Shown here piece by piece: positions 1 through 6,002 of a stretch of DNA of 11,132 nucleotides. The position numbers were made by a program, and so were the translations under genes. The notes below the pieces were generated by a model. It was not told where the DNA came from. It ran no database searches and saw only the letters and a program-made list of their open reading frames with translations. The DNA is from Armatimonadota bacterium (lineage in GTDB: Bacteria; Armatimonadota; Armatimonadia; Armatimonadales; Armatimonadaceae). The stretch is from NCBI GenBank assembly GCA_030833025.1, contig JAURHZ010000057.1, positions 1 to 11,132 of the forward strand, written 5' to 3'. Position 1 is the first letter of the stretch, and each line of letters begins with the position of its first letter.

Positions 1-1277
1 CACTGTTGACCGACCTAAATGGCTGGTCAGAAGTTCCAGCGTTTCAAAACACGCGGCTAGGTCTTGATATCGTAGATGCCCACTTCTACTTCGACCACCC
101 TGTCTTCCCTGGGGAGCCTTGGAAGCTACCTAGTAGTGGAGCCAATAACGGGAATTCTGCGATTTATGGCGGTGGAGCCGGTCCTGTAAATGTTGCCCCG
201 CAACGCATTTTGGACAAGCCCTTTATTGTCTCGGAATGGAATTTCGCAGCACCAAATCAGTATCGGTACGAGGCAGGGTTACTAACAGCGGCGACAGCGG
301 CTATACAGGGCTGGGACGGTATCTTCCGCTTCGCATGGGCCCATAGCCGTACGACGGTCAATACACCAAAGGCAATCGCGTACTTTGACACCGCAAGCGA
401 TCCGACGGCCCTTGCCAGTGAGCGGATTGCAGCCCTTGTGTACCGCAGTGGAGCACTAGTCACTCCCCCCGTGACGGTTGCCCGAATCGTACCGCAAAAG
501 TCGCTGATATCGGACTTTGCAGCCCCACTCCCTCCCGAATTTCCAGCCCTCGCGCTCGTTGCGCGCATAGGTATCAGGGTAGATGCCGGAAAACTGCCTA
601 TCGCACCAAAAACAGAACTCCGACTCGAACACAGCGGCGATTCAAATGCCATCGCGAGTATGCTACGCGCCGAGCTTCTTCCTCCGACCAACAAGACATC
701 GCTGGATACAGAGCTACGACAAAGCCTCACGAATCAGGTCTTTCTGGATGGAACGGCTGGCTCACTACGCCTAGTTGCCACAAATGTGATTGCAGGGGTT
801 GGTGCCGAAGGTGATGTCCTTAAATTTGGACCGGTGGATGTTGACATCGAAGGAACAGGCGCGGCAGCCGCGGTGGCTAGCCTCGACAAGTTACCCATTG
901 CCGCAAGTCAGCGCATGTTACTGATTCACGCTACAGACACACGAAATGCCGGCGCGCGCTACTTCTCAGCCGATCGCCAGACGATTGAGCAATTCGGTGG
1001 AGATGTCATCCTCGCAAGGCAAGGAAAAGCTACCTTCTCCATTACCCGATCGCTGGTTCCAAAGTCGGTAGTGATTTACCGGCTTGATGCCAGTGGAAAT
1101 CGGCTTGACAAGGTCGATGTAACCATTGATGAAAAAGTCATTCAGGTGGAGTGTCAGGTGACACCGGATGGTAAACCATCGACGTTCTATTATGAAATGC
1201 TTATCGAGGACCCAAAGCCTGCGTCGCGGCCAACCACGAAACCAAAGGCAACTGCCAAGAAGCCAGCGAGGAAGTAA
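1..1277 (+). CDS. Glycoside hydrolase, clan GH-A-like, C-terminal part (5'-truncated by window edge)
   Basis: The frame is open to the left edge, so the TTG at 6 is probably internal and the true start lies upstream. Counting from that TTG, the first ~150 residues look like the last strands of a (beta/alpha)8 glycosidase barrel. There is a DAHFYFDHP segment near 24-32, then KPFIVSEWN at 71-79, where Glu77 sits where clan GH-A enzymes such as GH5 carry the nucleophile at the end of strand 7. A Trp-rich QGWDGIFRFAWAHS stretch follows, as expected for strand 8. The remaining ~270 residues are beta-rich with no motif I recognise, probably one or two beta-sandwich accessory domains. The protein ends in a Lys/Pro/Thr tail (PKPASRPTTKPKATAKKPARK region). 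It is probably an exported polysaccharide-degrading enzyme, but the signal peptide, acid/base residue and family assignment lie outside the window. The substrate cannot be stated. Confidence 0.7.
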   Translation, partial: LLTDLNGWSEVPAFQNTRLGLDIVDAHFYFDHPVFPGEPWKLPSSGANNGNSAIYGGGAGPVNVAPQRILDKPFIVSEWNFAAPNQYRYEAGLLTAATAAIQGWDGIFRFAWAHSRTTVNTPKAIAYFDTASDPTALASERIAALVYRSGALVTPPVTVARIVPQKSLISDFAAPLPPEFPALALVARIGIRVDAGKLPIAPKTELRLEHSGDSNAIASMLRAELLPPTNKTSLDTELRQSLTNQVFLDGTAGSLRLVATNVIAGVGAEGDVLKFGPVDVDIEGTGAAAAVASLDKLPIAASQRMLLIHATDTRNAGARYFSADRQTIEQFGGDVILARQGKATFSITRSLVPKSVVIYRLDASGNRLDKVDVTIDEKVIQVECQVTPDGKPSTFYYEMLIEDPKPASRPTTKPKATAKKPARK

Positions 1278-1323
1278 CAACTTCCACGCAGCGACCTTTG
1301 ATGGGTGCTTCATCATCAACATC

Positions 1324-1359
1324 CCCGCAGACGCGGGAACCCGACACCGATGTTTCGGG
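1324..1359 (+). other. Two tandem short hairpins between the glycosidase gene and fabI
   Basis: A CCCGC/GCGGG hairpin with a 4-base loop (1324-1337) is followed two bases later by a CCCGA/TCGGG hairpin with a 10-base loop (1340-1359). No U-run follows either, so they are not a standard intrinsic terminator. They lie just upstream of the fabI ribosome binding site and could be a leader structure or a weak, factor-assisted end of the upstream transcript. Function is inferred only from position. Confidence 0.35.
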
Positions 1360-1371
1360 ATACACTACACC

Positions 1372-1376
1372 GGAGG
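1372..1376 (+). promoter_or_regulatory. Ribosome binding site of fabI
   Basis: GGAGG lies five bases before the ATG at 1382. It decides the start in favour of this ATG over the upstream in-frame TTG at 1298, which would add 28 residues unlike any FabI N-terminus. Confidence 0.8.
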
Positions 1377-1381
1377 ATGAC

Positions 1382-2170
1382 ATGGGTCTGCTCACTGGCA
1401 AAATTGGTTTAATCTACGGAGTCCGGAACGAACGATCGATGGCATGGGGTTGTGCGAAAAGCGCAGTCCGTGAAGGCGCATCGCTTATCTTGACTTACCT
1501 CGGCGATCGCGAAGAAAAGGATGTTCGCTCCCTCGCGGAATCCCTCGGCGATGCTGTCAAGCTGGTCGCACCCTGCGATCTGACAGATGCCGCACAGGTC
1601 GAAGCGCTGCACACACAGATTGCTTCCCTCACCGATAATCTTGACTTTATGATTCATGCTGTGGCATTTGCTAAGCGTGATGAGCTTTCCGGTCGGTTCT
1701 CAGATACCAGCCAGGATGGTTTTGCGCTTGCAATGGATGTATCCGCGTATACATTGGTTGCAGCCAGCCGTGCTGCAGCGCCTCTGATGCCAAGTGGCGG
1801 CTCGATTATCACCATGACCTATCTAGGCTCTGAGCGCGTTGTGCCAAACTACAACGTGATGGGCGTGGCAAAAGCAGCACTAGAAGCGACTGTACGCTAC
1901 CTAGCCGATGACCTTGGGCCGCAAAAGATTCGCGTCAATGCTGTTTCCCCTGGCATGACACTAACGGCCAGCGCCGTTGGCATTGCAGGCTTCCGAAATA
2001 TGTACAAGCGTATTCCTGAAGTTGCTCCGCTACGCAAGGCGACTGATCCAGATGAAGTTGGCGATACCTGTGCCTTCTTCGCATCCGATCTAAGCCGTGC
2101 AATCACTGGCGAAGTCATTCATATCGACTCGGGATGTCACCTGCTCGGTCCCGAACTGGGTGGGAACTAG
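1382..2170 (+). CDS. fabI: Enoyl-[acyl-carrier-protein] reductase (NADH), FabI type
   Basis: FabI reduces trans-2-enoyl-ACP to acyl-ACP with NAD(P)H, the last step of each type II fatty acid elongation cycle, in the cytosol. The 262-residue product is the same length as E. coli FabI and collinear with it. The N-terminus MGLLTGKIGLIYGVRNERSMAWG is the FabI variant of the Rossmann nucleotide-binding loop. The catalytic set is intact: Tyr147 in TYLGSE, and Tyr157 with Lys164 in NYNVMGVAK, corresponding to E. coli Tyr146, Tyr156 and Lys163. HAVAFA at the triclosan pocket has Ala where E. coli has Gly93, as in Bacillus-type FabI. The usual SAGPIRT loop reads SPGMTLT at 189-195 (see findings). The C-terminus SGEVIHIDSG-like segment is normal. 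The neighbouring helicase frame overlaps its stop codon, suggesting one transcript. The alternative, a generic short-chain dehydrogenase, is unlikely given the Tyr-x6-Lys signature. Confidence 0.95.
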   Translation: MGLLTGKIGLIYGVRNERSMAWGCAKSAVREGASLILTYLGDREEKDVRSLAESLGDAVKLVAPCDLTDAAQVEALHTQIASLTDNLDFMIHAVAFAKRDELSGRFSDTSQDGFALAMDVSAYTLVAASRAAAPLMPSGGSIITMTYLGSERVVPNYNVMGVAKAALEATVRYLADDLGPQKIRVNAVSPGMTLTASAVGIAGFRNMYKRIPEVAPLRKATDPDEVGDTCAFFASDLSRAITGEVIHIDSGCHLLGPELGGN

Positions 2171-4142
2171 TCGTAAATCCAAGGCTGCGGGACTTCTCGC
2201 AGCCTCGGGTCCTTTCGCAAAGCAATTCCCTGGGTTTATCCCTCGTGAGCAGCAGCAGACCCTTGCTGATGCCATCTCACACGCGCTCTCTGATTCCGTT
2301 CCGTGCCTAGCAGAAGCAGGTACCGGAGTTGGAAAAACACTCGCGTATCTGGTGCCGCTGCTCCTCTGGTTATCTAAAAATGATGGCAGCACCGCTGTCA
2401 TCTCAACCCACACCATCGCACTGCAAACACAGCTCGTCGAGAAAGATATTCCGGCTGTACTACGCGTGCTTGGCCTTGACATAACCTATGCCGTCCTAAA
2501 AGGCAGACAGAACTATCTCTGCCACCAGGAGATGGATGTCGCAGCAGCGGACCTCCTCGCCGAAATCGATCCCGGCTTTGTCAAGCTGCAGATGTGGTCG
2601 AAGGAAACGAAAACCGGTGATGTCGCTGATCTGCCATTTGTGTTTGGTAACTGGCACGACATCAGCAGTCATCCCGACTCCTGCAGGGGAAAAGACTGTA
2701 GGTACATTGGGAAATGCTTCTTCTACAAAGCCCGTGAAGAGGCTGCCGGGTCCCGTCTCCTCGTCGTCAATCACGCCCTCTTCTTTACAGACCTCAAGCT
2801 GCGGCAGCTGTCTGCCAATGCACCTGGGATGAGCCTGATTCCCGATTATGATGCCGTCGTCTTCGATGAAGCGCATCACGTGGATGAAACTGCGACGCGG
2901 AACTTCGGCGTCGAATGGACGAGTGGACGTGTGCCACGCCTCCTTAGCCGGTGTAAACGTATCAGCGCTACTAACCCTGCTCTCTTGATGGAGATTGAGC
3001 AGCTACATCAACACCTTGTTACTCCGCTTGCCGTACTCGGAAACCGGGAAGCCTTTCTCAGCGAAGCATGGGAAAGCGAAGAAGCATCTGGTAAATTCGC
3101 CACGACCCGTAATACATTGGTCAAGAATCTTGAGCGCCTTGGTAAAGACCTCGATGCCATCGCAGAAGCGTCGCTCCAGGGTCCAGACCAAGACAGGGCG
3201 TATGGTCTTTCCCGGATGGCAACACGTGCCGCACGTGAGCTCGAGCAAGCCGCATCAGATGCACCAAAGACATTCGCCTTCAACTGGTTTACCGTCAAAG
3301 AACCGAGGGGTGCGGCGACATCGATTGCCGTCACCTTTACCGAAACACCACACTTCATCTCCGATGCCATGGAAAGTGCTCTGCTAGCGCGTACAAAACG
3401 CTTGGTGTTTGTTTCGGCAACCCTTGCAACACTAGGGCGTTTTGATGATGTCCGATTCCGGCTTGGGTTAAACAGATCATCGGTCATCGAATGTAAGCAA
3501 GGCTCACCATTTGACTTCGCCGCGAACAGTCTCCTCTACATTCCCAAGCACCTGCCGGCCCCGGATGCATCCAATGAATACGCATCCCGGATGCTGGACA
3601 TTATGGAAGACCTTGTCAATGCATCCAATGGCCGGGCTTTCCTACTGTTTACTAGCCATAGGATGCTACAGCAGGCCAGAGACCGCTTTGCGGGCACACG
3701 CTGGCCTCTTCTGGTCCAAGGAGACAAACCCAGTGGCCGTCTCCTCGCTGACTTCCGTGTGACACAGAATGCTGTCCTCCTCGGCACGTACAGCTTCTGG
3801 GAGGGCGTTGATATCGCAGGGGAAGCACTGTCGCTGGTGGTCATCGACAAGCTCCCATTCGCTATTCCGGATACTCCCCCTCAACGTGCTCGTGAGCAGC
3901 GCATTAAAGATGCTGGTGGCGATGCATTTCTGGAGTGGTCGCTTCCGAGTGCAAGTCTTCGCCTGAAGCAGGGTTTTGGAAGGCTGCTACGCACGGTCAC
4001 GGACACTGGCGTCGTCGCTATCCTCGATAGCCGATTGGTGACGAAGCGCTATGGCCGGATGCTGCTAAATGACCTGCCCCCTGCACCGATTACCCACAAT
4101 ATCCCGGATGTTGAAAGCTTTTTCGGCGCAAACAAGCGCTGA
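2160..4142 (+). CDS. dinG: DinG/XPD-family ATP-dependent DNA helicase with Fe-S cluster
   Basis: This is a superfamily 2 helicase of the XPD/DinG group, 5'-3' DNA unwinding enzymes that act in repair, R-loop removal and replication-transcription conflicts. With the GTG start at 2160 the product has 660 residues. Walker A GTGVGKT is at 54-60 and the DEAH box at 236-239. Four cysteines at 121, 175, 180 and 186 have the C-x4-C-x5-C spacing of the DinG 4Fe-4S domain. The SATL motif follows, then the LLGTYSFWEGVDI motif, and QGFGRLLR (motif VI) at 604-611. There is no N-terminal exonuclease domain as in Bacillus DinG; the protein begins about 22 residues before the conserved FPGF-x-x-R-x-x-Q motif. 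The start is uncertain. GTG 2160 overlaps the fabI stop by 11 bases and has no obvious Shine-Dalgarno sequence. GTG 2097 is the only other candidate before the conserved part. YoaA-like helicases are close relatives and cannot be excluded. Confidence 0.9.
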   Translation: MGTSRKSKAAGLLAASGPFAKQFPGFIPREQQQTLADAISHALSDSVPCLAEAGTGVGKTLAYLVPLLLWLSKNDGSTAVISTHTIALQTQLVEKDIPAVLRVLGLDITYAVLKGRQNYLCHQEMDVAAADLLAEIDPGFVKLQMWSKETKTGDVADLPFVFGNWHDISSHPDSCRGKDCRYIGKCFFYKAREEAAGSRLLVVNHALFFTDLKLRQLSANAPGMSLIPDYDAVVFDEAHHVDETATRNFGVEWTSGRVPRLLSRCKRISATNPALLMEIEQLHQHLVTPLAVLGNREAFLSEAWESEEASGKFATTRNTLVKNLERLGKDLDAIAEASLQGPDQDRAYGLSRMATRAARELEQAASDAPKTFAFNWFTVKEPRGAATSIAVTFTETPHFISDAMESALLARTKRLVFVSATLATLGRFDDVRFRLGLNRSSVIECKQGSPFDFAANSLLYIPKHLPAPDASNEYASRMLDIMEDLVNASNGRAFLLFTSHRMLQQARDRFAGTRWPLLVQGDKPSGRLLADFRVTQNAVLLGTYSFWEGVDIAGEALSLVVIDKLPFAIPDTPPQRAREQRIKDAGGDAFLEWSLPSASLRLKQGFGRLLRTVTDTGVVAILDSRLVTKRYGRMLLNDLPPAPITHNIPDVESFFGANKR

Positions 4143-4154
4143 ATACTGGGCGAT

Positions 4155-4197
4155 GTGCAATTCGCATGGCCATGCAATAAGGGTGTAATGATTGCAC
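4155..4197. repeat. Nested inverted repeat just after dinG
   Basis: GTGCAAT (4155-4161) and ATTGCAC (4191-4197) form a perfect 7-base inverted repeat. Inside it lies a perfect 12-base palindrome, GCATGGCCATGC (4164-4175). It starts 13 bases past the dinG stop. It could fold in RNA or serve as a protein-binding site. There is no U-run, so it is not a canonical terminator. Confidence 0.5.
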
Positions 4198-4273
4198 TTC
4201 AGCTAAACCGATTGCTAGCCCGTCCCACCTCATCACACGCCAAGCATAGGACACTTACATAGCGCTTCAGCCG

Positions 4274-4303
4274 GATTTCAGGAAGACATTCAGATTTCAG
4301 GAA
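4274..4303. repeat. 11-base direct repeat GATTTCAGGAA, two copies
   Basis: Exact copies lie at 4274-4284 and 4293-4303, with a 19-base period. TTCAGATT (4289-4296), which overlaps the second copy, is also the left arm of an inverted repeat with AATCTGAA (4313-4320). The arrangement resembles paired regulator sites, but no regulator can be named. Confidence 0.5.
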
Positions 4304-4341
4304 CCTAATGAGAATCTGAAAAGAGTCTTTTGACGCGCATC

Positions 4342-4383
4342 GAGGTGCTTTGAGACTCCGTAATGCTAACCACCTCACGTTTT
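4342..4383 (+). terminator. Possible weak terminator of the fabI-dinG transcript
   Basis: GAGGTG (4342-4347) pairs with CACCTC (4371-4376) across a 23-base loop, and a T4 run follows at 4380-4383. The loop is long and the U-tract short and offset by three bases, so this is a weak candidate. Confidence 0.3.
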
Positions 4384-4721
4384 GACCCGGTCAGCTGTTT
4401 TTTGCCACGAATGAGCCTATCCCTGATGCATCGCTTCATTACCTAGTGTTGTCAGCTAGGAATCATTAGACTCACCAAATATCAATAATTATCAATATCG
4501 TCTACGCACCAATACTGACATTTGGAGCACATCCCCATTTTGACCTATACCTATCAGGGAGCAACATCCAATGCTGGTAACCCAATTCGAGTCCCAAAGG
4601 TGTGAAAGAATACCCAACGATACGCATTGGTGAGCATCCAGATGCTTTGCCATGCTTTAATCAAATTCAAGTAGCAATGACTGTCAAATAAAAATAATAG
4701 TGTGCTAGCAGGATTTACGAT

Positions 4722-4761
4722 AGCCTGTATTGAATACGGGCTCAAATCCAGTATTTCTGGA
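4722..4761 (+). promoter_or_regulatory. Tandem hairpins in the sigma-factor leader, the second overlapping the Shine-Dalgarno
   Basis: AGCCTGTA and TACGGGCT form an 8-pair stem with one G-U pair and a TTGAA loop (4722-4742). Five bases later TCCAG and CTGGA form a 5-pair stem with a TATTT loop (4747-4761). The right arm of the second stem contains the first bases of the GGAAGG ribosome binding site (4759-4764), eight bases before the ATG at 4773. The position suggests a translational control element, but the second stem is short and the function is not shown. Confidence 0.45.
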
Positions 4762-4772
4762 AGGTCAAGCCA

Positions 4773-5669
4773 ATGGCTGAACTGAAGTCAGACACAATGG
4801 AACAAGATCGCGCAACGACGCCCACCCACCCCCGGGGAGCTGTGGAAGAGCACCACCACGGCATCACCCGCCTGACACGTGCACGCCTGCTGAATCATCA
4901 GGAGGAGATGGACCTTGCACGCAAAGTGAAACTCGGTGGCAGTGAAGGGCGACGCGCCCAACATCGCCTAGTCGAGTCAAACATGCGCCTTGTTGTATCC
5001 ATTGCAAAGGCATATAGAGCCAGCGGTATCCCGATTGAAGATTTGGTTCAGGAAGGTGCCATCGGCCTCATGACGGCCGCTGAGCGCTACGATCCGGACC
5101 GTGGCTTCCGCTTTAGCACCTATGCCACCCAGTGGATTCGCCAGGCAATCGGTCGTGCCGTCGATAACAAGGCAAAAGCCATTCGCCTCCCCGCGCACGT
5201 TTCTGAATCTCTGCGCAAGCTGGACCGCGTGCGCGCCGAGCTCCGCCGCGAGACTGGCGATGAGCCTACGAACGAAAACATCGCTGAGCGATCTGGACTC
5301 TCCGTCCGCAAGGTCCAAGCGCTGCTGAACACAACTCAGGACCCAATTTCACTTGACTTGCCGGTCGGTGATGAAGAAAACACATCCCTCGGATCGTTGC
5401 TCACTGACAAAAATGCTCCCGATCCGCAGTCAACCCTCCTCGATGTCGAGATGGTTCAGGAAGTGGATAACATTCTGAACTCATTGGATGAGCGTGAGCG
5501 ACGTGTGATGCGGTTGCGCTACGGATTCGATGGCGATGATGCCCTCGTTCTCGCGCAGATTGGCGAACAGTTGAATATTTCGCGTGAGCGTGTGCGACAG
5601 ATTGAACAACACGCATTGAAGAAACTGCGAAATGAAGCAAAAAAAGGACGCTTGCGCGAAATCGTTTAG
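4773..5669 (+). CDS. RNA polymerase sigma factor, sigma-70 family (SigA/group 2-like)
   Basis: A promoter-recognition subunit of RNA polymerase, 298 residues, lacking region 1.1. A partial region 1.2 (GITRLTRARLLNHQEEMDLA, ~30-49) is followed by region 2 (~62-135), with the core-binding and -10 elements SNMRLVVSIAKAY, DLVQEGAIGLM and FRFSTYATQWIRQAIGRA. Region 3 begins at IRLPAHVSESLRKL (137-150), and the 3.2 finger has ISLDLPVGDEENTSLG. Region 4.1 is SLDERERRVMRLRYG, and the region 4.2 helix-turn-helix with SRERVRQIEQHALKKLR runs to near the C-terminus at 298. The order and full regions 2-4 mark it as group 1/2 rather than ECF or FliA. The Trp dyad reads Gln-Trp (120-121) and the position of E. 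coli Thr440 is Gly127, so a non-essential paralogue is more likely than the main sigma factor. It stands alone, with its own leader and terminator. GGAAGG at 4759 supports the ATG at 4773. Confidence 0.92.
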   Translation: MAELKSDTMEQDRATTPTHPRGAVEEHHHGITRLTRARLLNHQEEMDLARKVKLGGSEGRRAQHRLVESNMRLVVSIAKAYRASGIPIEDLVQEGAIGLMTAAERYDPDRGFRFSTYATQWIRQAIGRAVDNKAKAIRLPAHVSESLRKLDRVRAELRRETGDEPTNENIAERSGLSVRKVQALLNTTQDPISLDLPVGDEENTSLGSLLTDKNAPDPQSTLLDVEMVQEVDNILNSLDERERRVMRLRYGFDGDDALVLAQIGEQLNISRERVRQIEQHALKKLRNEAKKGRLREIV

Positions 5670-5694
5670 CCTCTCGCTGCTCTCAAATAACACC

Positions 5695-5726
5695 ACCACC
5701 CAAGCTCCATGGGTGGTTTTTCTTTC
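5695..5726 (+). terminator. Intrinsic terminator of the sigma-factor gene
   Basis: ACCACCC (5695-5701) pairs perfectly with GGGTGGT (5711-5717) across a 9-base loop, and a run of Ts interrupted by one C follows. It starts 26 bases after the sigma stop codon. Confidence 0.9.
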
Positions 5727-5847
5727 TACAGAAAATATCTGTATTCGGCCAAAGTACATGGCTACCGTTTACCGACGCTTGAGACATTGATTCTCACGAT
5801 GCACTATATTCAGCAGATACTGAAAGACATCTCAGTTACAGAATGGC

Positions 5848-5879
5848 AAAAAAAATCCCGGCTCAGTAGTGAACCGGGG
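5848..5879 (-). terminator. Intrinsic terminator of the kinase-rpe-rib operon
   Basis: Read on the minus strand, CCCGG and CCGGG (plus-strand 5874-5878 and 5857-5861) form a GC-only stem with a 12-base loop, followed by one A and then eight Ts (plus-strand A-run 5848-5855). It ends the leftward transcript about 125 bases past the ribBA stop. Confidence 0.85.
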
Positions 5880-5948
5880 ACCGCTCCAATCGGAGAGGTA
5901 GGAGGACATGCGTATCTAACATACGATTCGATACGCGGAATTTGTTCC
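5880..5948. other. Cluster of three further hairpins in the ribBA 3' region
   Basis: Three inverted repeats follow one another: ACC-CTCC/GGAG-GGT with one internal G/A mismatch and a 4-base loop (5880-5899); GCGTATC/GATACGC with a 13-base loop (5910-5936); and GGAA/TTCC with a 4-base loop (5937-5948). They lie in the 3' untranslated part of the rib transcript, before its terminator. On the plus strand a strong AGGAGG (5900-5905) precedes an ATG that opens only a three-codon frame. A small RNA or mRNA-stability element is possible, but I match it to no known RNA family. Confidence 0.35.
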
Positions 5949-6002
5949 ACCTTCAATCTAAAATGTTGCAGATACACATACGACAAGCAACTACGTGACT
6001 GA

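Larger units (their letters stand above)
4143..4772. other. 630-base gene-free region rich in small repeats
   Basis: I see no credible coding sequence, tRNA or rRNA. The stretch holds a nested palindrome (4155-4197), an 11-base direct repeat with an associated inverted repeat (4274-4331), a possible terminator hairpin (4342-4383), a CCTAG/CTAGG hairpin (4442-4460), an AT-rich segment with TATCAATA repeated at a 10-base interval (4480-4497), a 14-base interrupted palindrome (4633-4646), and the sigma gene leader hairpins (4722-4761). A promoter for the sigma gene must lie here, but no -35/-10 pair of good spacing stands out. TTGACC at 4540 has no acceptable -10, and TAATAG at 4695 has only a poor -35. 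Confidence 0.6.
5670..6002. other. Intergenic region between converging transcription units
   Basis: Between the sigma stop and the ribBA stop lie two facing intrinsic terminators (5695-5726 plus; 5848-5879 minus) and further small hairpins at 5880-5899, 5910-5936 and 5937-5948. The open plus-strand frame from 5709 begins inside the terminator loop, crosses all the hairpins, and has no family resemblance, so I do not call it a gene. Confidence 0.65.

Noticed and set aside
4540..4568. TTGACC as a -35 element for the sigma gene
   Set aside because: At 16-18 bases spacing there is no acceptable -10 (AACATC at best).
4585..4605. tRNA T-loop-like string TTCGAGTCCC
   Set aside because: The flanks do not form the T stem, and no D arm, anticodon arm or acceptor stem can be drawn on either strand.
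4554..4745. Minus-strand open frame of 63 codons in the long intergenic region
   Set aside because: There is no ribosome binding site of note, no resemblance to a family, and it would cross the sigma leader hairpins.
5779..5810. TTGAGA / TATATT as a plus-strand promoter for a small RNA
   Set aside because: The spacer is 20 bases, too long for a confident sigma-70 promoter.
5709..6002. Plus-strand open frame of 97 codons between the sigma gene and ribBA
   Set aside because: It begins in the loop of an intrinsic terminator, crosses a second terminator and three hairpins, and shows no recognisable family pattern.
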